Source of the DNA: JADFOJ01 sp041580235
GTDB taxonomy: Bacteria; Planctomycetota; Phycisphaerae; Phycisphaerales; SM1A02
Assembly: GCA_041580235.1 (NCBI GenBank)
Contig: JBFGEG010000013.1
Location: 1-49,401 of the forward strand
Reading direction: 5' to 3'
Length of the DNA: 49,401 bases
Of the stretch, positions 33,223 to 41,058 are shown in pieces. The position numbers and the translations under genes were made by a program. The notes beneath the pieces were generated by a model, which saw nothing but the letters and a program-made list of their open reading frames with translations, was not told where the DNA came from and did not search any database. The first letter of the stretch is position 1. Every line of letters starts with the position of its first letter.

Positions 33223-34593
33223 TCACGTTCGGTCAGCACGAATGGCGACGATCGTCTGATCGTCTCCAGGGCGAATGCCCCCCTCGTGACGGGTCAACGG
33301 CTCGGTGATCGCCTGCACCACGCGCCACGGCTCGTCGCCGCCCTCTGCAAGGGCCCGCTCGATTCCGTGCAGGCCGAACATGTCGCCTTCCGGGCTTCGG
33401 GCCTCGGTGATCCCGTCGGTGTAGAGCAGCAGCGTGTGACCCGGCGCCAACTCGAGGGTGGCCTCCTCGTACCTGAACTGCTCGAGCACGCCGAGGGGAA
33501 CACCGCCCACCTCGTCGAGGCGCCGGATCTCGCCGTCGGCGCCCGGCGCCCGCACCAGCGGCGGGTTGTGACCGGCGCGGGCGTAGGTGAGCCGGCGGGT
33601 GGTCGGATCGTAGACAGCAAGAAAGGCCGTGACGAAGGAGTTCTCGATGCGCTTGCTCGCGAGGTGCTCGTTGAGATGCTCGAGCATCGCGGCCGGCCCG
33701 CCCGGCCCGCTGGGGTACGCGTGGAGGATGGCATGAAGCATGGCCATGACCACGGCCGCCGCCGGGCCGTGACCGGAGGCGTCACCGATGAGCATGCCCC
33801 ACGGTCCCGCCGGGTCCGCGTTGGTCCCGCCGGCTTCGCGGCGCAGCGGTCGGAAGTCGTAGTAGTCACCGCCGGCCTGGTCGAAGGTCTGGTAGCTGGC
33901 GGCAATGGACAGACCCGGGATCTCGGGGATCGGCTGCGGCAGCAGGGCCCGCTGGATCGCGGCAATGTGCTCGACCTCCGCGCGGATCCGCGCGTGCGCA
34001 TCGCGGAGGTCCCTGGCGATCATCGCGGTCCTGACCGCCGTGCCCACCAGGTTGACCCGCAGGATGGCCGCTTCGAGGTCCGCCTCGGTGAACCCCTCCG
34101 GCTCGCGTCGCAGGAACACGGTCCAGTTCACGGGCCGGCCGTCCTCGAAGGAAGGGACGGACATCATCGACCGGTAGTCGGCCAGGGCACCGCCCATGAC
34201 CGGATCGTCGCCTACGTTGAGATAATGGAGCAGCTGGGGCTGCAGCGAGCTGATGATGCTCGCGAAGAAACCGCCGCGGTGAACGGGCAGTGTCTCGGTC
34301 TGAAGCAGCGGATCGGCGAGCACGAGGTCGTAGGAGCCCGTCAGATCCATGACGTCGGTCACGCGATAGCGGCCCGGTTCGAGCCCGCGGGTGGATAGCG
34401 AAAGATACCCCCGCGGCCCGTAGAGCTCCTCGCGATTGGAGAAGACCTGCAGCACCTCCCGCGGCCCCTTCGCCTCGCTCAGCGCCCCCACCATGTCCAT
34501 GAGAACGGGGATGCGCGGGTTGCCGGAGATGTCCACGCGGGTCGCCGCACCGTCGCGGGAGTCGGGTCGAATGGATGGGCCGCCGGCGGACAT
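33223..34593 (-). CDS. GAF-SpoIIE-type protein phosphatase, second copy
   Basis: A 456-residue paralogue of the gene at 31772-33178, with the same order of domains: a sensor region with 'YLSLSTRGLEPGRYRVTDVM' and 'LPVHRGGFFASII', a linker helix 'IAAIQRALLPQPIPEIPGL', and the PPM/SpoIIE domain with 'DQAGGDYYDFRPL', 'GDASGHGPAAAVVMAML', 'ARAGHNPPLV', 'LYTDGITEARS' and 'GDDQTIVAIRA'. Metal-binding aspartates are kept, so both copies look active. Long blocks are shared with the first copy (STRGLEPG, RALLP, SGHGPAAAVVMAM, AGHNPP), which points to tandem duplication followed by divergence, chiefly in the sensor part. AGGAG precedes ATG 34593. It is first in the pair and probably co-transcribed with the other. 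The starts of this gene and the DUF1579 gene diverge. Confidence 0.9.
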   Translation of the reverse strand: MSAGGPSIRPDSRDGAATRVDISGNPRIPVLMDMVGALSEAKGPREVLQVFSNREELYGPRGYLSLSTRGLEPGRYRVTDVMDLTGSYDLVLADPLLQTETLPVHRGGFFASIISSLQPQLLHYLNVGDDPVMGGALADYRSMMSVPSFEDGRPVNWTVFLRREPEGFTEADLEAAILRVNLVGTAVRTAMIARDLRDAHARIRAEVEHIAAIQRALLPQPIPEIPGLSIAASYQTFDQAGGDYYDFRPLRREAGGTNADPAGPWGMLIGDASGHGPAAAVVMAMLHAILHAYPSGPGGPAAMLEHLNEHLASKRIENSFVTAFLAVYDPTTRRLTYARAGHNPPLVRAPGADGEIRRLDEVGGVPLGVLEQFRYEEATLELAPGHTLLLYTDGITEARSPEGDMFGLHGIERALAEGGDEPWRVVQAITEPLTRHEGGIRPGDDQTIVAIRADRT

Positions 34594-34760
34594 GATCGCT
34601 CCTGTTTATCGGCCAGCCACGACCGCCGCATGACCTCGTAATGGGGGCGGCAGTGGATAACCCGTGTCAAATCGGCGTCTTTTGCGTAGCGGCCCGGAGC
34701 CCCGGGTACTCTGTCGCCGTGTTCGAGCCCCACACACCACCTGAGGGAAAGGGTATCACA

Positions 34761-35420
34761 ATGACGAGAAGAACATACGTCGGCGGTGTCGCGGCGATCT
34801 GCGGGACGATCCTCGTCTCCGCGGGTCTGCTCGCACAGGAGAAGCCCTACGAGGCGATGACGCCCGAGCAGCAGGCCATGATGCAGGCGTTCGAGGAGTA
34901 CCGGACACCCGGCGCGCAGCACGAGATGCTCGCGAAGCGGGCGGGCAAGTGGAACGTTCAGGGCAAGATGTGGCAGGGGCCCGGCGCCCCGGCCGAGCCC
35001 TTCGAGGCGACCTCCACCGTCAAGTCGGTCATGGGCGGCCGCTACATCATCGAGCACGTCGACAGCGAGTTCATGGGCGAGCCGTTCAAGGGGTTCGGCA
35101 TCTCCGGGTACGACAACCTCACCGACACCTACGTCGCCGCCTGGATTGACTCGTTCAGCACCGGCATCCTCCGCTACGAGGGGACTCCCAGCGGTGATGG
35201 CAAGACCATCCACTACACCGGGGAGCACCCCGACGTCCTCGGCGGCCGCTACGCCAAGGTGACGTCCGTCGAGCAGCTCATCGACGATGACAAGCACGTG
35301 CACACCACGTACTTCACGGGCCCGGACGGCCAGGAGTACAAGCACATGGAGCTTATCTACATCCGCGACGCCGCACCGGGCGCCTACGGCGAGAAGATGA
35401 AGAAGAACACGAGCGACTGA
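34761..35420 (+). CDS. Secreted DUF1579-family protein
   Basis: A 219-residue exported protein. The signal peptide covers residues 1-25 ('GGVAAICGTILVSAGLLAQE'). The mature domain has 'HEMLAKRAGKWNVQGKMW', 'EPFEATSTVKSVMGGRYIIEHV', 'FKGFGISGYDNLTDTYVAAWIDS' (core GFGISGYDNLTDTYVAAWID) and 'YKHMELIYIR', the beta-rich pattern of the DUF1579 family (lipocalin-like fold, function unknown). ATG 34761 is chosen because the signal begins there; the frame continues upstream to 34641 but reads as non-coding. It is followed by a good intrinsic terminator (35445 onward), so it is probably a single-gene transcript. It diverges from the SpoIIE pair. Confidence 0.85.
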   Translation: MTRRTYVGGVAAICGTILVSAGLLAQEKPYEAMTPEQQAMMQAFEEYRTPGAQHEMLAKRAGKWNVQGKMWQGPGAPAEPFEATSTVKSVMGGRYIIEHVDSEFMGEPFKGFGISGYDNLTDTYVAAWIDSFSTGILRYEGTPSGDGKTIHYTGEHPDVLGGRYAKVTSVEQLIDDDKHVHTTYFTGPDGQEYKHMELIYIRDAAPGAYGEKMKKNTSD

Positions 35421-35444
35421 CTGCCGGTTTGCGCGTACGCGTGC

Positions 35445-35473
35445 CACGGGCGGCTTGACCGCCCGTGTTCTTT
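35445..35473 (+). terminator. Intrinsic terminator after the DUF1579 gene
   Basis: CACGGGCGG (35445-35453), loop CTTGA, CCGCCCGTG (35459-35467), then TTCTTT. A perfect nine-pair stem with a T-rich tail 24 bp after the stop is the best classical terminator seen in the window. Confidence 0.85.
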
Positions 35474-35507
35474 GCGCAGACCCGGCACACGATCTGCCAG
35501 TGGCACC

Positions 35508-36758
35508 TCATCTCTCGATGCGATCGAGCTGCGTCTGAATGGCCCGTTCGATCGCCGCCGTCAACGGGCCCGCGGCGGTGCGGGCCCGGCCTCCATCGGC
35601 GTGCTCGGCGACGGCCAGCGGCGGACCGAACGCGACGACGGCCCGGCGCGGCGCCCGCGCCCCGGCGTCGTGCGCGCCCAGCGCATCCTCCTCGAACTTG
35701 TCGATGGTCTCGGCGATGCGCTCAATCGACGGGCGCTCTGCCACGTAGTCGCCGGGGTAGCTGAAGAGCTGGATGACCAGGTGCAGGTCCTCCAGCTCCG
35801 GCTCGAGGGCAGTCAGCGTCTCACGCCATGACTGCACCGTGACATCGGGCGTCTCTTCGCCGTTGCCGGCCGCGAACCCCGGCAGGGCCTGCTGGAGAAT
35901 GCGCTGGCGAAGGTTCTTGACGCGCTGCGGAACCGGGTCGCCGCCGCTCACCTGTCCGCTGCGACGCCGTTCCAGGTCGGAGAGGATGTGCTCGGTGAGA
36001 CGCGCGATACGCTCAGCCAGCGGACCCGTCGCGGGACTGCCCGTGTACTCGATTTCCTTGAGCGCAAGGACCGCCTCGGCGAACCGGTACACCCGTTCCG
36101 ACAGCGGCGCGCCGTTCCGCGGCCGCCAGTGCACCGATGCCTCGAGCCGTGACATCACCGGCTCGAGGACGGGCGTAGGGTCTTCGAGATAGAAGTACTT
36201 CAAAGCGCAGGGGACGATGCTCACGCCGGGCGCAGCGCCGCGGCGGCGGCGGCGATCGGCGGCGAGGGCGACCATCGCCGCCCCCTGCCGCATCGGCGTG
36301 ACCCGGTCGTTGAGGTGGTAGACCTCGCCTTCCGGGAAGATCACCAGCGACCGGCGGCCCTCGGCCAGGACATCGACGGCGGCTCGAAACGACCGTACGT
36401 CGGTTCCTTCGCGGTCGACGCTGAAGGCTCCCAGCCGACGAAACGCCCATCCCTTGACGCCCAGCCAGCCGGTGAGCACCTGCCACGCAGCCATGTAGCA
36501 GCAGGGGACCTTCAGCCGGCCCATCGCCTCGAAGATCATGAACGGATCCCCGTGCGCGGGGTGGTTCACCACGAACATGACCGGGGCGCCGTCGGCCCGG
36601 GCGGCGAGGACGTGCTCATGGCCGCGAAGGTCGATCTGCGCGACGCCGTACATGCCGCTGACGATGTGGCGGCGGACCGGGGTCAGCGCCCACTCCCAGA
36701 AGCGGCTGGGACGGGCGGGCCGGAAGCGGTAGTTGGCTTCGAGCAGACGCTTGTGCAT
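35508..36758 (-). CDS. PlsC-type lysophospholipid acyltransferase family protein
   Basis: A 416-residue protein. The acyltransferase motif H-x4-D is H66 to D71 in 'VVNHPAHGDPF', and the third motif 'IFPEGEVYHLND' lies near residue 137, both typical of glycerol-phosphate acyltransferases of the PlsC group. The catalytic part is about residues 25-245; the remaining 170 residues, largely helical and charged, are an extension absent from short PlsC proteins. It may acylate lysophosphatidate or another lipid at the inner face of the membrane; the substrate is not evident. Membrane segments are weak, so it may bind peripherally. The start is ATG 36758. It lies 33 bp after the unknown gene 36792-37994 on the same strand and is probably co-transcribed. 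Confidence 0.83.
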   Translation of the reverse strand: MHKRLLEANYRFRPARPSRFWEWALTPVRRHIVSGMYGVAQIDLRGHEHVLAARADGAPVMFVVNHPAHGDPFMIFEAMGRLKVPCCYMAAWQVLTGWLGVKGWAFRRLGAFSVDREGTDVRSFRAAVDVLAEGRRSLVIFPEGEVYHLNDRVTPMRQGAAMVALAADRRRRRGAAPGVSIVPCALKYFYLEDPTPVLEPVMSRLEASVHWRPRNGAPLSERVYRFAEAVLALKEIEYTGSPATGPLAERIARLTEHILSDLERRRSGQVSGGDPVPQRVKNLRQRILQQALPGFAAGNGEETPDVTVQSWRETLTALEPELEDLHLVIQLFSYPGDYVAERPSIERIAETIDKFEEDALGAHDAGARAPRRAVVAFGPPLAVAEHADGGRARTAAGPLTAAIERAIQTQLDRIER

Positions 36759-36791
36759 GAGCTCCTGTCCCGCGTCAGACAGGACTCTGTC

Positions 36792-37994
36792 CTACGCCGC
36801 CTGCTGGGGCGGCTCTTCCTCTTCCCCGGCGATCTTACTCAGGGGCAGCGTCGGCGCCTTGGGCTCGCGCACGGCCGGAGGTCTCGTGTCCACCGCGGAG
36901 TGTGCCGGCGCCGGCAAGCCGGCCGCCGCCCCGTCGCCGGCGTCCGGCGCCGCCTTGGTCTTGGCCGCCTCGGCGCTCGCGCGGTGCGCCGACTGCAGCG
37001 CCGCCCGCACGTGATGCGTCATGACCGTCTCGGCCCGGTCGGACGTCGCCACGGAGTCCGCCGCCGAAGCTCCGACGATCTCGACCTCGACACCGTCGCG
37101 GATCTTGACGGCCAGGAACCGCAGCCCGCGGTCGAGGATCTTGTCAAGGTCGCGGCGCTTGCCGTCAGACTTCATGAACCGCGTCCTGACGACCTCGCGG
37201 ATCGCCTTCATCTCCTCCGGCACGATCTGCTGCTCGTAGTCCTTGATGCGGCCCACGATGTCCTGCGGGTACTTGCGGCGCTCGAGCTCGGCCGCCCGCT
37301 CCCGGTTGTCCTTGATCCTGCGGAACATCTCGTAGATTCCGCCGATGGTCGTCCCCAGGGCGAGAGCGCCGATCCGGTCAATGGACGCCGAGAGCTCGAA
37401 GCGGCGCGTGCTGAACGTGCGGATCGAGACTGACGGAGCCTTCGCACACAGCGCCGGCAGGAGCTCGCCCAGAACCTGGTTCCATTCCTTGAGCTCCTTG
37501 ACGAGGCGATCGAGATCGGAGTGGACGAGGCTGTCGGGAAGCAGGATCCCCAGCTCGTATTCGTCAATGCCGATCTGCAGCGGCTCGACGTTGAGCTTCT
37601 GCATGGCGGACTGCGCTCCCGCGCACGCCGCGATGAACCCCTGGAGCTCGTCGGCGATCTCGATGATCCGCTCCTTGGCTCGACCGGCGAGGAACGGTCG
37701 CTCGTTGGCGACGTCGAGGATGCGTTCCGCCAGACCCGCGCCGATGAAGCGCTCGGCGCGGATCTCGAACACGATCCGCCGGTCGCTCTCCACGAAGTCG
37801 TTTGTGCGTGATCGACGCAGCGAGGCGAGCAGGTCGGTCAGGGCGACGCGGAACCGCTCGTCCGATGCGGATGAGGGCTCGGCGACACAGCCGCCCAGGG
37901 CCTGGATGATTCCCGCGAACTTGTGATCGATGCCCAGCCTCGCCTGCTCTGCGAGAATGAGATCGAGGACCGATCGGAGCCGATGTGCGTCCAT
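36792..37994 (-). CDS. Unrecognised 400-residue protein, probably cytoplasmic
   Basis: I do not recognise this family. ATG 37994 (MDAHRLRSVLD) is chosen; the frame extends to 38039 but without a better start. No signal peptide is seen. A stretch near residues 215-240 ('IDRIGALALGTTIGGIYEMF') is mildly hydrophobic but is probably a buried helix. The centre (about 240-330) is rich in charged helices ('KDNRERAAELERRKYPQDIVG' region). The last 80 residues are Ala- and Pro-rich and end in 'EEEEPPQQAA', likely disordered. A regular N-terminal part ('HKFAGIIQALGGCVAEPS') could be a helical domain. Cysteines are few. It precedes the acyltransferase by 33 bp on the same strand. Codon use is like its neighbours, so nothing suggests recent transfer. 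Confidence 0.7.
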   Translation of the reverse strand: MDAHRLRSVLDLILAEQARLGIDHKFAGIIQALGGCVAEPSSASDERFRVALTDLLASLRRSRTNDFVESDRRIVFEIRAERFIGAGLAERILDVANERPFLAGRAKERIIEIADELQGFIAACAGAQSAMQKLNVEPLQIGIDEYELGILLPDSLVHSDLDRLVKELKEWNQVLGELLPALCAKAPSVSIRTFSTRRFELSASIDRIGALALGTTIGGIYEMFRRIKDNRERAAELERRKYPQDIVGRIKDYEQQIVPEEMKAIREVVRTRFMKSDGKRRDLDKILDRGLRFLAVKIRDGVEVEIVGASAADSVATSDRAETVMTHHVRAALQSAHRASAEAAKTKAAPDAGDGAAAGLPAPAHSAVDTRPPAVREPKAPTLPLSKIAGEEEEPPQQAA

Positions 37995-38153
37995 TTCGTG
38001 GCCTCTCCGCGGGTGGATGAGCGGGCCGGGGCGCCGCAACCCGGGTCACGCCTCTCTGGAGCGGGTTTCGCGGTCTTCGCGTTGCATCGGCCAATCCTTT
38101 ACGGGGGATTAGCGCCCATTACCGCTCAATAAGGCCGAATACAGCGGAGTCCT

Positions 38154-38190
38154 GCTCCGCACGGCCTTCCGGGCCGACCCTCGCCGGCTC
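38154..38190 (+). repeat. Palindromic repeat, copy A
   Basis: A 37-bp element with the hairpin CGGCC-TTC-GGGCCG-like core (38162-38176), matching 32 of 37 bases of the copy at 42051-42087. It begins inside another short hairpin (GCGGAG-TCCTG-CTCCGC, 38144-38160). It ends 2 bp after the methyltransferase stop on the minus strand. Confidence 0.75.
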
Positions 38191-38191
38191 G

Positions 38192-39691
38192 TTACGGCCC
38201 CAGCCTCCGCGGGTCCGCGAGGGTGGTTATCGACTCCGGCAGCGGCAGCGCCGCCAGCTCTCCCGGCTCGACCTTGAGCAGGCCGCCGCCATAGGTTCGA
38301 CCCGCCGTCTGCAGGGCGTCCTGGACCTCCCGCAGCCCGGCGAACACGCGATCCAGCATCCCCGCGTCCAGCCCCGGTCTCGGATAGAGCAGGTGGTACA
38401 CGTTGGTGGCGGTGGCATCCGAGTGGTTGCGGATGAACCGGATGAGACGACCGCCGCGGCGCCGCCCCATGTACGTGCAGAGGATCGGGGCCGGCGGCCG
38501 CCGCTCCTGGACGTACCACGGATTGCGGTGACGGGGCAGGTAGCGCTGGTGGAGGCCGCGGCGCTCCCCCTCGGCCAGGTACGCGTGCAGGGCCGGGTGG
38601 CGGACACGGACCGTCTCGCGGGGAAGCGGGCAGTCCAGAAGGAGGGGATGTCCTTCGCTCCCGGCGTCGATGGTGTCGCCGGACACGAGACGCGGGCCGG
38701 GTAGAACCGGTCGCAGGAACCGCTTCGGCAGCCGACGACGCCGCGCCTCGGCCGGCGAGAGGATGAAGTAGTCGTTGGCGCCGGTGGCCAGCCCGCGTCG
38801 AACCGTGAAGAGATCGCCGAGAAGACCGCGCGCGTCGTCGCGGGGCGTCGGTGCGTCCCATCGGGGGCCCCACCGCGACGCCGGGTCGAGCTCGCCCCGA
38901 CCGACTCGCCGCACGCGTTGCGGCGTCGCCAGCGATCCGCCCGCGGTCAGGGCGACGCATCGGCCGCGGCCCGGATCAGCCTTGCGAAAGACGAGCACCA
39001 CCGACGTCACCAGGGCATCGGCGAACTGAACGTCGCGTGGGTCGAAACGGTGAATCCGCAGCAGCTCGACGGTTCCGGCCAGGTAGCCCCGCACCGCCTC
39101 GCCGTACCGCGCGTCGAGCAGCTCGGCGGGGACGATCCACACGGACACGCCGCCCGGGGCGAGCCAGGCGTCGGCGAGAAGGACAAAGTACGCGTACAGC
39201 CCTGCGAGACCGCTCAGCTCGAGCTTCCGCCGGGACAGACGCTCACGCAGCTCGCGTTTGCGCGACGCCGGCAGATGGTGGTGGCGCACATAGGGAGGAT
39301 TGCAGACGACGAGGTTCGGTCGTGCACGCGCGGGAGGCGCCGCGCGGCAGAAGTCGCCGACGTGCACGTCGAGGCCCAGGTCGCCCCAGAGGGCGGCGGT
39401 CTTCGCCGCCGTGGCGGCGTCGATCTCGAATCCGGCGGCCCGACGCACGCGCCGGCGCCCGAACACCGCCAGGGCGGCCCCGAAGAACACGCCCGTGCCC
39501 AGCGCCGGGTCCAGCAACGTCACCGGCCCCCGCAGATGGGGAAGGGCCAGACCGACCATGTCACGGGCGAGGTCGGGAGGCGTCGGGAAACGCCCGAGCC
39601 GGTTGCGGTCGGCAGGCGACAGCCGCCCGTCCAGCTCCTGCTGCAGGCTCAGTCTCGCGTCTTCCCGTTGCTGGACGGCCGTCGCCGCCAT
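38192..39691 (-). CDS. Gamma-class N6-adenine DNA methyltransferase, no restriction partner
   Basis: A 499-residue DNA methyltransferase. The SAM-binding motif 'LLDPALGTGVFFGAAL' comes first (about residue 58), then the catalytic NPPY in 'LVVCNPPYVRHHHLP' (about residue 130), the gamma-class order of the TaqI/Eco57I type that makes N6-methyladenine. A C-terminal half of about 280 residues is likely the DNA-recognition domain; it has a Tyr/Arg-rich central part and ends 'LKVEPGELAALPLPE', a motif common at the end of such enzymes. No nuclease domain or neighbouring endonuclease is seen, so it is solitary. ATG 39691 is preferred over GTG 39700. It follows the thiolase gene by about 60 bp, with a hairpin between. 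An alternative is a BREX/PglX-like role, but length and layout fit a simple methyltransferase better. Confidence 0.87.
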   Translation of the reverse strand: MAATAVQQREDARLSLQQELDGRLSPADRNRLGRFPTPPDLARDMVGLALPHLRGPVTLLDPALGTGVFFGAALAVFGRRRVRRAAGFEIDAATAAKTAALWGDLGLDVHVGDFCRAAPPARARPNLVVCNPPYVRHHHLPASRKRELRERLSRRKLELSGLAGLYAYFVLLADAWLAPGGVSVWIVPAELLDARYGEAVRGYLAGTVELLRIHRFDPRDVQFADALVTSVVLVFRKADPGRGRCVALTAGGSLATPQRVRRVGRGELDPASRWGPRWDAPTPRDDARGLLGDLFTVRRGLATGANDYFILSPAEARRRRLPKRFLRPVLPGPRLVSGDTIDAGSEGHPLLLDCPLPRETVRVRHPALHAYLAEGERRGLHQRYLPRHRNPWYVQERRPPAPILCTYMGRRRGGRLIRFIRNHSDATATNVYHLLYPRPGLDAGMLDRVFAGLREVQDALQTAGRTYGGGLLKVEPGELAALPLPESITTLADPRRLGP

Positions 39692-39699
39692 CAGAAGCA

Positions 39700-39730
39700 C
39701 GGCCCTCCGGTTGGAGACAAACCGGGGCCG
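39700..39730 (-). terminator. Hairpin between thiolase and methyltransferase genes
   Basis: CGGCC-CT-CCGGTT (39700-39712) pairs with AACCGG-GGCCG (39720-39730), eleven pairs with a two-base bulge, directly before the methyltransferase start. There is no T-run. It may weaken read-through from thiolase into the methyltransferase or shape its leader. Confidence 0.4.
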
Positions 39731-39750
39731 ATGATACCGCCCGCGGCGGA

Positions 39751-40926
39751 TCAGTCGCGCTGGAGGAGCAAGGAGACGGCGTTGCCCCCGCCCAGGCAGA
39801 GGCTGGCCACGCCCCGCTTGGCGCCGGTGCGCTCCATCTGGTGCAGCAGCGTCGTGAGCACGCGGCCGCCGCTGGCTCCGATGGGGTGACCCAGGGCGAT
39901 ACCGCCGCCGCAGATGTTGAGCTTGTCCTCGGGAATCCCGAGCTCGCCGATGTTGGCCAGCACCTGGGCCGCGAAGGCCTCGTTGAGCTCGAAGAGGTCG
40001 ATGTCAGCGATCGTAAGACCGTTGCGCGAGAGCAACGCCGCGATCCCCTTGGCCGGCGCGTCGAAGATCTCCTTCGGCGCCACGCCCACCGTGCAATAGT
40101 CGACGATGCGGGCCCGCGGTGCGGCCCCGATCTGGTCCGCCTTCTTCTCCGAGGCGACGATCACCGCCGCCGCGCCGTCGGAGATCTGCGACGCATTGCC
40201 GGCGGTCACGCTTCCGCCCTTGGCGAACACGGCCCGCAGCCCGGCGAGCTTCTCCGCGGAGGTGTCCGCTCGGATGCCCTCGTCGGCCTCGACGCCGGCC
40301 TTCTGCATGATCTTCTCCGCGGCCAGCGGAGCGATCTCCGCCTTGAAGTAGCAGCTCTCGGTCGCCTCGGCGGCCCGCCGGTGGGACTGCGCGGCGAAGC
40401 GATCCTGCTCCTCACGGGAGATCTTGTGCTTTGCCGCGATGTGATCAGCGGCGTTGCCCATGGCCCAGCCCTCGAAGGGGCAGCTCAGCCCGTCGTGGGC
40501 CATGTGGTCCTCCATCTTCGCGTCGCCGTACTTGACGCCGGTGCGCAGGTACTCCAGGTGCGGGGCGAGCGACATGTTCTCGAACCCGCCGGCGAGGACG
40601 AGGTCGTTGTCACCCGCCTTGATCGACTGGGCGGCGAGCATCACCGACTGCAGCCCCGACCCGCACACCTTGTTGACGGTCATGGCGTTCAGCGTGTCGG
40701 GAAGCCCGGCCTTGAGGCCGGCCTGACGGGCCGGGTTCTGGCCGAGGCCCGCCTGCAGAACGCAGCCCATGATGCACTCATCGACGTGGTCCCGCGCGGC
40801 GGGGACCGCCTCCAGCACGGCCTCGATCGCAAAGGCGCCCAGCTGCGGGCTCGGCACCCGGCTCAGCCCGCCGAGGAACTTGCCGACGGGGGTTCGCTTC
40901 GCACCAAGGATGACAGGGTGGCTCAT
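39751..40926 (-). CDS. Acetyl-CoA C-acetyltransferase (thiolase)
   Basis: A 391-residue thiolase. It has the acyl-carrying cysteine in 'NKVCGSGLQSVMLAAQSI', the His motif 'GGGIALGHPIGASGGRVL' and the second cysteine in 'ASLCLGGGNAVSLL'. The ordinary opening 'PVILGAKRTPVGKFLGGL' and the length fit a biosynthetic or degradative acetyl-CoA acetyltransferase of the PhaA/AtoB group. It joins two acetyl-CoA to acetoacetyl-CoA or runs the reverse. No PHB-synthesis or beta-oxidation partners adjoin it, so the pathway is open. GGAGG lies seven bases before ATG 40926. A frame continues upstream to 41487 but overlaps the fructose-bisphosphatase gene on the other strand and is not used. It diverges from that gene with 132 bp between starts. 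Confidence 0.93.
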   Translation of the reverse strand: MSHPVILGAKRTPVGKFLGGLSRVPSPQLGAFAIEAVLEAVPAARDHVDECIMGCVLQAGLGQNPARQAGLKAGLPDTLNAMTVNKVCGSGLQSVMLAAQSIKAGDNDLVLAGGFENMSLAPHLEYLRTGVKYGDAKMEDHMAHDGLSCPFEGWAMGNAADHIAAKHKISREEQDRFAAQSHRRAAEATESCYFKAEIAPLAAEKIMQKAGVEADEGIRADTSAEKLAGLRAVFAKGGSVTAGNASQISDGAAAVIVASEKKADQIGAAPRARIVDYCTVGVAPKEIFDAPAKGIAALLSRNGLTIADIDLFELNEAFAAQVLANIGELGIPEDKLNICGGGIALGHPIGASGGRVLTTLLHQMERTGAKRGVASLCLGGGNAVSLLLQRD

Positions 40927-41000
40927 GGACGTGGCCTCCAATCTGCGGGAAGCTGTAATCCTAGCGAAAATCGGCGGCCGGGACGCCCGAGGGGCGACTG

Positions 41001-41006
41001 TACAAT
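41001..41006 (+). promoter_or_regulatory. -10-like TACAAT before the fructose-bisphosphatase gene
   Basis: TACAAT lies 52 bp before ATG 41059 in the divergent intergenic region. No matching -35 is seen, so support is weak. Confidence 0.3.
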
Positions 41007-41058
41007 CCCCGCGGGTATCCTCCGCCGGTCCTCGACCGCTCACACCAACGAGGTCGCC

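Noticed and set aside
38851..41058. A 736-codon upstream extension of the fructose-bisphosphatase frame
   Set aside because: The extension is antisense to the methyltransferase and thiolase genes and has no domain; the enzyme family begins at ATG 41059.
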